A stretch of DNA of 64,000 bases, taken from assembly GCA_922989275.2 (NCBI GenBank), contig OV277874.1, positions 14,930,154-14,994,153 of the forward strand, written 5' to 3'. The position numbers were made by a program, and so were the translations under genes. Positions within the stretch are counted from its first letter, which is position 1, and the number at the start of each line of letters is the position of its first letter. This DNA comes from Gari tellinella (taxonomy: Eukaryota; Mollusca; Bivalvia; Cardiida; Psammobiidae). This document shows, one piece after another, positions 36,572 to 49,742 of the stretch. The notes beneath the pieces were generated by a model. It was not told the origin of the DNA. It did not search any database and saw only the letters and a list, made by a program, of their open reading frames with translations.

Positions 36572-36817
36572 CAGTGGAGAATCTGTTATTCTTTCCCGTT
36601 TAAACGCAAACGTACGCAAACGCAAAACACTAAAACGTAGAAAAGTACAACTTTTGGACAATTCTGATAATTCATCTTTATCTTGGTGGCAAACACTTTG
36701 GGGCCTGATCAGACGCCGGGCTACCCGGCGTCTGATCTGGCTCCAAACTGTTTGCAGTGAAAATAATAGTTTTAGCGTAAACGCGTTTATTGGGAAAGAA
36801 TAACGTTTTCTCCACTG
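36572..36817. mobile_element. TA-3 MITE, complete
   Basis: 246 bp between TA at 36570-36571 and 36818-36819; CAGTGGAGAA and TTCTCCACTG ends. K2 palindrome at 36690-36754, apex GCCGGG-cta-CCCGGC. Confidence 0.88.
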
Positions 36818-36898
36818 TAGTTATCGAAAATACTCTGTAGAAAAGCAGATTTGTTTAACATAAGGTTCATTTGTATTTTGCAAAATGACAAATAGTGA

Positions 36899-37147
36899 TT
36901 AGCCCTTTCACTCTCAATGACGCTTAAAGGCGCGTTTGCAAACAGTTTGGATTCTGATCAGACGTCGCGTAACGCGGCGTCTGATCAGGATCCAAACTGT
37001 TTGACACTCGTATAGAAATTTTGTCAGTCATATTATATACCTTAAAATTAACTTTGGAACGATATTGCAGACATCAAAATTGAAGCAGACGACAATGAAA
37101 CGGTGAAGGGATAAAAAGCTCACATAAGATTTGGCACTGAAATGGTT
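36899..37147. mobile_element. TTAA-4 MITE (reverse), terminal TTAA mutated
   Basis: K2 palindrome at 36939-37003. No feature recognised from 37148 to 37629. Confidence 0.8.
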
Positions 37148-37629
37148 ATCTCGAGTCAACAAATCATATCATCAGTGCTGAACTCAATACCAGACGTTTT
37201 CAAACGAGCCACTACTTTCACATTTAAAAATACCTTTGTGTGTCATGGTCTGTGATAAAACCCGGAAAGCCAATTCTCTACAAAATGAGCTAACCAGACT
37301 GGTTACGATTTTATTTAAATAATACTTCCAAGACATGTTATGATTGTAATGAAATGAACAAATACTGCTGCCATGCACAATAACACCCAGATTGAAATAC
37401 ATGTATTGCATATACTTTATTGTACATTGGATGCGCCATTAATTTTCAATTCAATTTCACATAGTTTATTTTTTGTGCTAACATTTAAAAATAGCTATTT
37501 GTGACCATTTGTTTTCCTAGTTAGATCAATTTAAAAAAATTATTTAAAACTAAACAAAATCAGCAAAAAAGCTGTTTTACATCACTTGTCAATTTAGAGA
37601 CTGTCAAAGAGTTATATTTAGGGATATAC

Positions 37630-37875
37630 GATCTGTCATGAGTCGATGTTTAAGACAAGCTGACCTCAAGCGAGTCTAGAATTGAAATGTTATTAAGCGA
37701 GGCTTGGCGAGCTTAATAACTTTTCTATTCTAGACGAGGTGAACCGGTGACGTCAAAACGCCTTTTAGTACCGTTATAGTGACGTCATCAAATTGATCTC
37801 ACACATGTTGGTGACAAGAATATTCGTGATCGTTGTTCGCTATAAAAATCAAAGGTAGTTATTTGAGAAAAATCT
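37630..37875. repeat. Palindromic dispersed repeat, copy 1
   Basis: Contains GTTATTAAGC...GCTTAATAAC around GAGGCTTGGCGA, and ends ATATTCGTGATCGTTGTTCGC. A second copy in the same orientation lies at 62677-63020. 37876-38194 holds nothing recognised. Confidence 0.8.
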
Positions 37876-38194
37876 TTCTCATTGTTTGATATTATATACA
37901 CGTGTGGCTATTTTTCTCTTGGTTAGTTCATTTCTTATCAACTGAAGTTGTTAAATAAATTAAAGAAAGTTGTTTATCTTCAATTTAAAGCCAAACATGA
38001 ATGATAACAATTTCATTTGCTTTTTAAATCTACTTATCTTCAAACGTGTTTTCTAGAGAGTTAGAAAACTAATTTGCTTTCAAGTCATCATTGAAAATAA
38101 CAACATTGAAATAAAATTAACCCTCCCCCCAGGAGTCTTAGTGTTATGGTTAAAAATTGAAAGTCTACAAAGAATTTGGTAAACCTCTAGCTAG

Positions 38195-38410
38195 CTCGTG
38201 ATCAAATTATGCGGGATATATTTACCCCTTCACCGCCCGCGCCAGTATTACGTTTCAAAGTTAGATTTAAGGGTATATGACTTAATGAATATCGATAAGA
38301 GTGTCAAACAGTTTGGGGCCTTATCAGACGCCGCGTTACGCGGTGTCTGATCAGGACCCAAACTGTTTGCAAGCGCGCTTTAAAACGTCATTGAGAATGA
38401 AATGGTTAAG
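38195..38410. mobile_element. TTAA-4 MITE
   Basis: K2 palindrome at 38305-38369, right end GAATGAAATGGTTAA. Lies about 250 bp below the HEPN-NACHT stop codon, possibly in its 3' UTR. Confidence 0.8.
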
Positions 38411-38662
38411 TGTCAGTCTGCTGCTAATTAAACTGCTAAGAAATGAAAATAAACAAAACTTGTTTGACTCTGAGATAAAACTTGAATAGTAAGGAAGAGA
38501 ACGAGCTACAATGTAAGTAAGGGAATAAATGGCGGCAGTTGGATGTTTGGATGAGTAGATTCTATTTCATTTTTAAGGCGAAATTTGTTTTTACAGTCAA
38601 ACACTGAAATACAAAATGGCGGCTTATGAGCGTTTGAATGGCAATGACGAGTTTTCAGGGAT

Positions 38663-41121
38663 TTACTGGCTGTTTGTGTTGAAGTGTATCTTCCATTTAT
38701 TATAGTGTACATTCCAGCTATTGCGTCCTGTATTGTTATACTTGCACGTGATCAACTCCAACCCGGGGCAACTCAAGAGAAAACCCTCCAAGTCTTCACA
38801 CTCTTCCCTCGTGTCAATATATACCCAGTTTAGTTTTACTGTAACCTTACGTCTTGTCTGGAAAAGTTCGCGAACAAAGTCACGCAGTGACCTCACTGAT
38901 AATATAACCTCTCGCAGGACAACCGATTCCACAAAGATTGGCAAAGATTGAAGATTATCTACATCCATGCAGGAGGTGAGAATAAGTTTCCGAAGCCGAG
39001 TCATGCCAGACCAATCTATCCTATCTCCACACTCCCTGCGATGGACTGTACAGTATAACCCCAGTTTAAACTGTCTGATAATGGGTGACTTGGATAAGCT
39101 ATGGAATATTTGTTTTATTTGTTTATGAGTCAGTTTAACCCCGTGCAGTCCAAGTGCCATTAAAGACTTGCTAATACTGCTACATATACCAGTAACTAAA
39201 GCTTCTGTAAATATAATTTCAGTGTCCAAGTACAATGATGTAAGTGAGTTACAATTGTTATCTATTAAAGCTTCTATTGTACTGACAGGTATAAGGGATG
39301 GATAGACGTCGTTCAGGTCGCGATCATCAATGGACAGTTTTTGTAGTGACCGACATTGTTGAAACTGACCAGTTATAGCTGCAAATTTAGCAGGATCTAT
39401 GCAAAGAGTCCTTATGCACACACACTTGGCTTTGGACATGTCCGAACAGAATACCAAGTGCTCTACACCACGATTATTGTCGCTACCAATTTCGAAACAA
39501 CTAATATGGAAGTCCTGCAAACAGACATTCTCATAATGGTGTCCATTATTGATACCCTCTGATACCCAGTCAGACACACATCTCTGAATGTCACACATCA
39601 AGAAGTCACTACCCGGGTCTATCAAACCATCATCGTCTAAAGATTGTCTGTATCTTTTTACCCGCTTGTCAGCGCTAACAATATGACCCAAATGTTCTAA
39701 CAATCGTCTTGTCATGTCTCGGTCCATTCCAGCTACAAACAACCACACCTGATTCATTTCTAACATGGTCTCTACTGAATTACAGAACTGTTTTATTTCT
39801 CCTAAAATAGCTTCAACCTTGTAGTAAGTTACTAAATACAAAGCTGCAAGACATTCTTGTACTTTTTTATGTAAGAAGGAAAACTTTTTATATTTTCCTG
39901 CACGATTGCCATAATCCTTACTTTGAGATAAAATGCCACAATGTAAGCAGAGTTTTATATTTGAGGGAGAAATACCAAATATTTCAAGCCTTGAGCTCCT
40001 GAAAACTAAAGCTTCTTCTTTATTTTTGTTAAACAAAGCTTTATAAGCCACCCTTGCTAAACAGTGGAGTAACTCTGCATATTTGCGACAATTGCTCGTC
40101 AAACTGAAACATTCTGGCAGCTGTTTTGATATTGCTACAGCTGTGTTTGAACATTTTGAGATTTTCTCTGGAAGGTTTTTCTCAGAACGTTCAAACATGA
40201 GGTCCAGCATACTACAGTACAAATGTAACTGAGAGTTGCCAAAGTCTTTACCACAAAACCACAGAGTTATCAACTGTATGAGAAGAACAGGCACAGACAA
40301 AAATTCACCAAGACCCTTCTCCTCTATTTCAGAATAAAAGTCGTCAATATTTTTGTTTGTTTGTGAGTCTCTAGCAAGATAGTCTAACATTCTCTGTGCC
40401 AGTTCTTTCGAAGATAGTTTATCAATGCCATTCAATTCTACATGCTTATCTACATCTCTATTTTTCAGACCTATGACATCATACTTCCACATGCGTGTGG
40501 TAGTAATGAAGACACAGTTCTTGTTTGCTGTATTTCTGCCTGGAATGTCTTGATTTATATTGGGACATTTCTTTGCATCGCCAGGACACGACCACTCATC
40601 CAAACCATCCAGAATGATTAAACATTTCTCAGTTTTCAGTATGTCTGATATGTGCAACGACCCTGGAGCATTAAATAATAACTGTTCTTGAATTAAGTCT
40701 TCAACATGGTATGCGTTTTCAGAGTCTCTTAAACTAATCAGAAACAACAGCCTGAAAGATGATAGCAATGTTTGGTCTTCAGTGGTAAGACTACCATGTG
40801 GTTTATTCTGCACTGCACTGCACCAGTTCATCACAAGCTGGTTACAGAAAGTGGACTTGCCAAACCCAGCGTCGCCTGCTATATATATATTTTTACATGT
40901 TCCTCCTGTTTTAGATTTAAATATGTCTTTATATATTAGTTTAGAAGGTTGTGACTTCTGCTCTTGCACTTCTTTCATTTCTCTATGTTCGTTGATCTCC
41001 CTTATTCGTTTCACAGAAGGCTGCACATACATTTCTGAAAGGCGAACTTGTTCCGATGTCACAGGATTCTCCCAGTCCATGTTATCTTCTTCATACTTGA
41101 ATAGAAGATGTTGCTGGAGCT
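38663..41121 (-). CDS. HEPN-NACHT gene, coding exon 6 (NACHT and LRR-like region)
   Basis: 819 residues in one exon. The acceptor CAG is at 41124-41122. Walker A (IAGDAGFGKSTF) is encoded near 40876-40850 and Walker B (LIILDGLDEW) near 40620-40590. A long alpha-helical arm follows, then repeats such as LTSLYLDTEII, LMALGLHGVKL and LRKLILTSCM that read as degenerate LRRs. The stop is at 38665-38663. A large single NACHT exon is usual for mollusc NLR-like genes. Confidence 0.93.
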
Positions 41122-44100
41122 CTGAAAGTAAGAAATTTGTTAGGAAGCAGATACTATGCCTAGTTGCCTGGATAAAGATTAAAACTATATTTTCTTTTGT
41201 ATATCATATTAATTTGCTATTGCTTGTCAGTCTTATAATTATGGCCAAGGATCTCTCATCAAGAGGTTTGGTGATGCAAAATAGAACAAGAGGGTCATTG
41301 TAGTAGCCAATTATCGCTCACATGAGTGAGTACCGTTTACCACCCTAGCTACTTTATTATAGTTACATAGAGACGATGCCTTCTCGATACATATATTATG
41401 CTATTACATGTATAAACGGAATATCACCACAGTGTGTGATCCGGGGTCTTGTATCAGTTCGAGTTGGTTGTGTAATCCAGATCTCACGAGAGAGTGTTCG
41501 TGTTGTAATGAATATATTAAACGAGTCATCAAAAAACCATAACACGGGATTCGTACATGAAGAACACAGGACGAAAGACTTATTTACAGCATGACTACAC
41601 ACTCGCACAATAACAACCAACTAGTTAACTTGCTTTGCCTACTTTTCTTCAAAAGCAATATTGGGTGGAAGCTGTGATAATTTGTATGAGTATACGTAAG
41701 CGAAAAGAAATAAAACAGATTGAACTCCAATATTTAAAGGACAGCATTTAGAATCTTGATACTAACCTCACTTTTAATTTGATAAACTTTTTAATAATCT
41801 TATTTTCAAAATTAATGAGATCAAAATATAGAATTTAGTGTAAGTTTTGCGCCAGATCATAACGTAATTACATGACGTAATTAACAAGAAGTCATTTGCA
41901 TCTTTATTCAACTAGTTGAATAAAGACCCTTCTAATAATGAAAATACTATATATTGGCCATCAAAATCAGGGTAATTGCTTTTAGGGCACACTATAGGAA
42001 CCTTAGACCTTCAATAATTTTAGAAGAATTTCATATACACCACTATGGAAAACCCCCAAGAAACTGCTAATTGATGACAGTATACACGGATTGCATACAC
42101 TTTTGGTTTGTTCATATTTACAATATATTCTTAGCATCATGCCAAAACCAATGATGTTCTACTTTTGAAATATTATTATAAAGTGAATGCGAATAAGAGT
42201 ATTTCTAATTTCATTGGTTAACTTCTATCCAATTATTTCAGCAGTGAACCTCTCATCATCCTGAGTGATATTATTATTTATTATATACCTACCAATGTTC
42301 TGCCCGAAATATTTCCGTATTTTATCGAACAAATACACCTTGACGGATTGAAAATTCCGTATTACCCATGTACCTTGTGTAATGGGAAAAGAACGTTTAC
42401 TGTGTAGTCGGAAGTTCGGAACTACTTTACACACTACAGGGGCATAGAAAATAGCTCGAAGCATTTCTATCGTTTTTTATTTTATTATTATTATATGAGG
42501 TATATAATAAAAGGAACATTACTATACTTTGCATATCTTATGCACCGGATCACTCTCGTTGTGTGTGTAAAGGCTATATCCAACTCGACCTTCGCACACA
42601 CAACTCGAGTGATCCGGTGCATAAGATATGCAAAGTATAGTAATATTCCGTTTGTAGCAAAAGGCGTCGAACAGCAGAAAAGCTCAGTTAGTGCGAACAG
42701 TTTTTGAAAAATAAGCGCCTATCAATAGAACATGAACTGTCAGTAGACAGCGTGCTCGACTAATGGAGCAGTTGATATTAAAGATAGGCATGTGTAATGC
42801 ATGCACTTTTATATTTGTCGGTTTACAAGGACATAATTCACAATACATTTTGGACAGGGCTTTTTGCATCGTGTCATTTCATGACGGTGGTGATGAAGAA
42901 AAGAAGACACTTCAATTTTAGTCCATTCCAATAACAGAAGTAAAATCAGCACTAAAAAGAATTTCTAGTAGAAAGAGACATAATTTTTGAAATATTAAAA
43001 AGAGCTATATCACTTACAAGTAACTGTATGTTGGCAAGAAGATACGGAACAAATGATCGAATGTTCATGCGTAATGTTGCTACAAAAATAGCAAATACCA
43101 AAGGCATTCTACGTACAAAGGAACATAATTCGTAATTTATTTTTGACAGATTTATTTGTCTTGTGTCATTTCATGTTGGTAGTACTGAGGAAGAATGATG
43201 AAACTTTTAGCTAAGAGAGTACCATTGACACTTTAAAACATACAATCAAAACTCGATAATTTCGAACTCGCGTTAGTTGGAACATACGCATATTTCAAAA
43301 TTAAAACGTGGCTTAGCCACGTTTAAACATTGGGTTACGGGTTCGACTTAAGCGAGATAGACTTATCGAAATTCAACTCATGTAATTCTCGTTTGATCGA
43401 TTTAAGCGAGTTAGACTAATTGACAATCAACTCATGAAATTCTGGTTATTTCGAGATAAGCGAATTCGAACTACATATATCAAGATTTTTGGTAAAAATG
43501 GACATAACTATAGTAACCTCAAAACTAGAGTTATGATAGTTGTCACTGTCGTAGATGATACTGAACATTTGAGTGACATTTCAACTTGATTGAAGAATAA
43601 GTGACAAATATATACCCAGTTAAAGTTTGTTGGTGAAAAATGTAGACCTGAGAGTGACGTCGACACCAGTGTAAATACAATATTAGCACTTCTTAATATT
43701 CGAATAGTCAAGCTTAAAATTGTATGGAAGTACATACTTGGTTCTGCTCGTCAAATACTTTTTAAAGCAGTTAGAAATATACATTGTATTATAAAATATA
43801 TTCAAACTCGGTCGAACAATTTGATAATTTCAATATTTTTGTTTTGTCTTTACCTCAGTCTACAATTCTGGCAAAACTTGAAACATAATAGTGTTCCCAG
43901 CGGAGTGGGTGAAAGGCTTCATCATAATCCATGGGGATAGTAAGAGGTACACTTTTGTTATGTAAAATGTTTTATTAAAGGACATCAAGGGATATAATTC
44001 TGGTGAAAAAGTATGAATAAATACAGAATGTGCAACATTATCTGTTACTTTAACAGCCTACAAAATATCTATATGGAATGATAGTGCGAATACGATTGTG

Positions 44101-47100
44101 GCCACCGACGGACTGATAGACATCACATCCCCGGTATAACCCGTTATTCTAGGGCTGCCATAAGTTGACATAAAAAATCCTACGATTTCCCAATTTGCAT
44201 TTTTCAAGTGCGATTTTACGAATCATACCTTTACCCCATAGCCTGTTTATAGTTTTGTTGGCATGCGACTACTTAAAGCAGGCTGGAAGTAAAGCAGAAT
44301 GCGCTTTAAGGCGCATTCTGCTTTACTTTCAGCCTGCTTTAAGCTACCATGTACTAGAAAAAATCCGAAAGATTTAGGAAAATTCCGGAGAAATGGCAGC
44401 CCTGTTATTCCGTGGCGGCATTTAGTGGAGAGGGTGTTACAATAAATGTTGTTGAGATGCTGCAGACGTTTGCTGTTGGCATTTGGGCGATGGAGTGTTC
44501 GCCGTTTTAACCCATTACACCATAAAAACGCCTTTTTACGCCTTTAATTAATTTATTAAAATAGTTCCAATTCATATACTGTTACGATTAAAATCATAAG
44601 AAATACATGTATTTTCTATATTCTAAAAAATAATAGCTTAAAGCAGGTTGAAAGTAAAGCAGAATGTGCCATAAGGCACATTCTGCTTTACTCTCAACCT
44701 GCTTTAAGTGGTCACCTATTTTCAAAACTAGAAATTGGCTATGGGGTAATTATACCTACCTTTACATTGCTCCTCAAAGTCATCAACACTACCAGTGAGG
44801 GAATCAGTTGTCGACGACTGCAAACAATGTACACATGATACATAAATAAACAATGTAGACCTTTTACAACCACCTTAAACATCACGCATAAGTTGACTGA
44901 ATATAGACATCTGTCTCTTTAACCTATTTCCCAATAGCCTGTTTCTTGTTTTGAAGACATGTAACCAATTGAAGCAGGTTGAAAGTAAAGCAGAATGCGC
45001 CTTAATGCGCATTCTGCTTTACTTTCAGCCTGCTTTAAGCTACCTTCTGCTAGGAATTATAAAATATTTCTTATCGTACAGCCGAGGGTCATAAGTCTTT
45101 CCCCAAAACATGGCGCCGATATCGGTACCGCATATGGCCGCGTTAGAAAAACTTTAATAGCGCCGCGATTTAATTACTAGGAAGATTGAAATTTTAACAC
45201 AGTGAATTTCATGATATTGTCGATAAGGTTTGACCTGACGGTTCATGCATATTCCGTCTTTTTCCGTAAGTTATTCGTTAGCTTCCGAAAACAACTACAG
45301 TGTATTGAGAATAGACAATTCAACGGTGACTCGAACTGAAATAGTGTTATCGGTTATATAATTTTATAAATACAGTCGGTGATGGCTCAGTGGTAAGGTC
45401 GCCGCGCTACCAAGGTAAGGGTATTGGGTTCGATCCCCGGTAGAGTTTTGTATTATTTATTGAATATGTACATGTATTTTTTTTAAAAATGCGGATAGAC
45501 GCATGCAAACCATGACATTCATGCAATTACATGTACATGTATATGAAATAGAGTACAGTGCTACTTGCCTAGGAAAAACTTGGCTAGAAAACTGGTCCAA
45601 AGAACACCACGTTATGCAAAACACTCCCAGAAAGCACTATGCGTTACTTTTGTATTTCGTCAAGCATCAAAAGGCATCAGGCAGCAGGCCGTTTTTCAAA
45701 AAAATTGCTGACTGATTTATTTTAGTATCGTTTAAGGCATACTAAACTTTTAATTGTTTACTATTTAAAAAATATTTACAGCCGAAGTTTACAAAACAGT
45801 ACCGAGAATCGAACCCATGACCCTTCCATAACGAGTCATTAACGCTATCCATTCAGCTATTGCAACACAGTGACTTTTGGTATCGGCTAAGGTATATATC
45901 AATAAAGTATCCGGAAACTCCCGATTGTACCACCGATTGTACCAACGAAAGCTGACGGAAAGTGATGACCGTCAGGTCAAACCTGATTGATAATAGCACC
46001 GTAAACTTCTTCATTTTTTGTAAACAAATAATATTGATTTGTTTCGATCGTCTGCTTCGTAACATATCAAGGGTGAAACGCAAGGAATTGACACACTAGC
46101 AGAAAAAACGCTATCCTTCATCTAAATAAGGACTCTCAAAGTACTCACAAAGTTTCACAATCGGAAACCATCGATAGATCTACCAATTCAAATTTTAAAA
46201 AGAGATTTCAAGAGTAAGGGAGCTCCGAAATCAAGATCCGAAGTGGGAGGGTATGGGAGACCACGGAAAACCATGCAGACCCCACCCCATATTGCAAAGC
46301 ATATGTTGTGTTCAGGGGCTGTTTAACATATGATGGAGATGGAACCCTGACACCAGTTGATGGTAAAATCAATTCCGAGAAACATATTGAAACTCTAGAC
46401 ACACATTTGTGGCCATTTATTGCTAAAAAGCTCTCAAATAAGCTCTACAATGTCAATAATCACTATGCTACTCAGCATAAATCTAGACTCACCTTCGAAT
46501 GGTCAAGGAACGATAATATCCCGAGAATGGTTCGACCAGCCTAAAACCCAGACTTGAATACAATAAAAAATATGTGGAAATCTTTGAAAACTAACTTGTG
46601 CAAGCGTGCAGTGAATATCAAAATTAAGGATGAGCTTATCAGACATGTGCATGGCATTTGCGATTGTTACAATCAGGCCTATGTACAATCACTTTATGAG
46701 AGTATTCCAAAAAAGAATTCGGCATATTCTAAAAGAAAACGGGTCTATTTCAAAATACTGAAAGTTTCAGGTAAGTTGGAGTTGCCGTTTTGAGTTGGTT
46801 GATGTTTAAAGTTTGCATGTGCTTAGAGTAGAGAACAAAACGGCCGCCATTTTGGGGAAAGACTTATGAGCCTCGGCTGTACATGTTCATGACTGTACAA
46901 ATTGGAACTACATGTATTTTATTCAGTGCAGGAATAAATAAAATGTGCTAAAGTCGCTCCTATTGGGGAAAGGTTTAAGAGCGACTATTTTCCATCTGAG
47001 CATAAAAACTTAACAGAACAGTGTACATGTCTAAATTAACAGAAACATATCTTAATCGAAATCAAAGCAGTTCTAATTGCAAGTATGAAACAATCCATGC

Positions 47101-49711
47101 GCAATCCATGCAAATCAATGAATATACCAATTATTGGTACATGTTCTTGAATTCTTGCAGTCTAAATAAAAGTTGCAGAAATGTATATACAATAGTCAAT
47201 GTGTCACTAAACTTTTACCCAAAGGTCATATGTCATTCAAACCTGAAGCTAAAGAGTATCCTTTGTTCTCAAAACTTATGCTCTTAGCATTCTAGGACCC
47301 GTTTCATAAAACTTCGTAGGACAAATGTTGTCGTAAGTGAGATCATAAAAGCCTCACTTATTATTTATTTCTCCGTCTAACCCTGTCTTGTGACATCTCT
47401 TTGGACTCGTCCTGAAAATACGATTCCAAAGAGATGTCACAAGACAGGATTAGATTGAGAAATCAGAAGTTAAATGTATTTTAAAGTTTTGACTTACGAC
47501 CGTTTTTTGTCGTACGAATTTGTATGAAACGGGCCCCTGGATCAGATAAGAAGATATCGAACGTTATCATATAAAACATCTAGTTTTGTTCAAGTGACCT
47601 AGATACAATGTATGCACTGGAGTGGAACTATTTCAACAATATTCTAAGAGTACTCCCAAATGTTCAACCTCTACAAATATCAAAGCTGTGGTAATATTTG
47701 TTTCAGAGAGGGCACTGTTTGAAGAGTTCACTATATAACCCTACGTAAAACTGTGAACCCCGGGCGGGTCGGACACAGTTTCTACCCTATGGGCGGTCCA
47801 TCCTAATACCGCAAACCACCGCAAACTACCGCAAACCACCTCTAAATACCGCAAACCACCTCTTAATACCGCAAACCACCGCAAACCAATTTCATCCTAA
47901 TACCACAAACCACTAGTAGTGACGAGACAAGCAATGTTTTCCATGTATATGACGTCATCATATGAAGATGACGTCTTGGTTTGCATGGTTTACGGTATTA
48001 GGATGGACCCTGATATACGTGTAACACGTATTCGTGACGTCATTTATGACGTCATTTACAATAAATTCAAATTTTTGAAAGTGTAACTGGATCTAGATCT
48101 AGATATTCGCAAACTGTTAAATTAAAATAAAATAGGTTTGCAGTATTTAAAGGGGGTTTGTGGTATTTAGATGTGGTTTGCGATATTTAGAGATGATTTC
48201 CAGTGGTTTGCGGTATTTAGATGTGGTTTCCAGTGGTTTGCGGTATTTAGAGGTGGTTTGCGGTATTTAGAAGTGGTTTGCGGTATTTAGAGGTGGTTTG
48301 CGGTATTAGGATGAACTTGGTTTGCGGTATTTACAGGTGGTTTTTGGTATTTACAGGTGCTTTGTGGTATTTACAGGTGGTTTGCGGTATTAGGATGAAC
48401 TTGGTTTGCGGTATTTACAGGTGCTTTGCAGTATTTACAGGTGGTTTGCGGTAGTTTGCGGTGGTTTGCGGTATTAGGACGGACTCCCCTATGGGCATTA
48501 TTCAAGATATCTTCATGTAGAACATGTACACTCAGTGGAAAAAGAAACGCACATTTTTCATTACACTATTTGCTTGTAGATGGAAGGTATTTGTGAAATA
48601 ATCTTTTCATTAAGGTCAGTAGTTCTGTCTGGGGGTATCAATGTTGAAAAACACAACCTGCCAAATCGGTGCGATGTTTAAAACACGCTGTAGTTCTCTT
48701 TCGATATCAAATTAATCGTGAGAGTTTTACCCCTTCATCGTTTCATTGTCGTCTGCTTCAAATGTGTTGTTTGTAAGATCGTTTCAAAGTAAGATCCAAT
48801 GTAGTATGAATTAAAACATATCGATACGAGTCTCAAACATTGGATCCTGATCAGACGCCGCGTTACGCGGCGTCTGATCAGGATTCAAACTGTTTGTAAA
48901 TGCGCGTTTTGGCGTCATTAAGAGTGAAAGGGTTAAAAAGCAGCACACTGGTTTTGAGTTTTTTGTTTCTGAACTTGTTACAGAATTAAATCACTCTTTA
49001 TGAAAGGATTAATTCACAAATACGTCACTTCTACATACAATTAGTGTAATGAAAAATGTGCGTTTCTTTTTGCACTGAGTGTAGTTTAAATACTGACCAA
49101 TCAATTCAAATAAATCATGCGTACCTGTATTTGGTCTTCCAATGTACGCACTCTTTCATCTTGTTGAGCAACTGTCTGAGCAATGTCTCCCATCCTTTTA
49201 GATAGTTTTGACACATCATTGACAAGGTCGTTTGTTTCCAGAAATTCATCAAATTTACATTTTGTTTCTTTTAACTGTAAATGAAAAGAGATCTAACAGA
49301 TACATCAATTATGCATATCTCATAAGTATGCTGTAAACGGAAAGGTGATACAAACACTACATTAACAAAGCAGGGGGTGTTTCAACATAATAGGCTTTAT
49401 AACGCAGCTAGAACTATCACCTAAGGACCCGCTGCTCTTAACCCCTACCCCAAAAGAAGCGGTTACTTTCGATCATAACGGTTTACCAGACGGTTCTCTT
49501 GCAAAAACATGTATCTTGTGAACACACTTATATCAAAGAACAATAGAAGCGGCTCATGTGAAGCCCGACTTTGATATTTGAAAGTTTGGTTAGAAATAAC
49601 CATTGAAAAACCCTCTAGTAGAGCAGGATATTATGTCTGGGCCTCACCAGGTAAATTGAGATTGGTATAGCTTATGCTTTTACCGTTACTTTCAAGCCTA
49701 CCGAGAAAAAT

Positions 49712-49742
<31 letters not shown>

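Larger units (their letters stand above)
45079..46879 (+). mobile_element. Tc1/mariner element, 1.8 kb, inactive
   Basis: Inverted ends CAGCCGAGGGTCATAAG and its complement between TA duplications (45077-45078, 46880-46881). Carries a broken plus-strand transposase and two tRNA-like SINE heads. Confidence 0.88.
44919..46978. mobile_element. TTAA-1 MITE split by a Tc1-like element
   Basis: Left part 44919-45078 with K1 palindrome about 44970-45039; right part 46880-46978 ending GGTTTAA. Together about 260 bp, the family length. Confidence 0.88.

Noticed and set aside
37417..37423. Polyadenylation signal of the HEPN-NACHT gene
   Set aside because: A minus-strand AATAAA occurs here, but it is over 1.2 kb past the stop with two MITEs between; not supportable without transcript data.
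40782..41303. 173-codon plus-strand frame
   Set aside because: Antisense shadow of the NACHT exon; the minus strand carries the Walker motifs.
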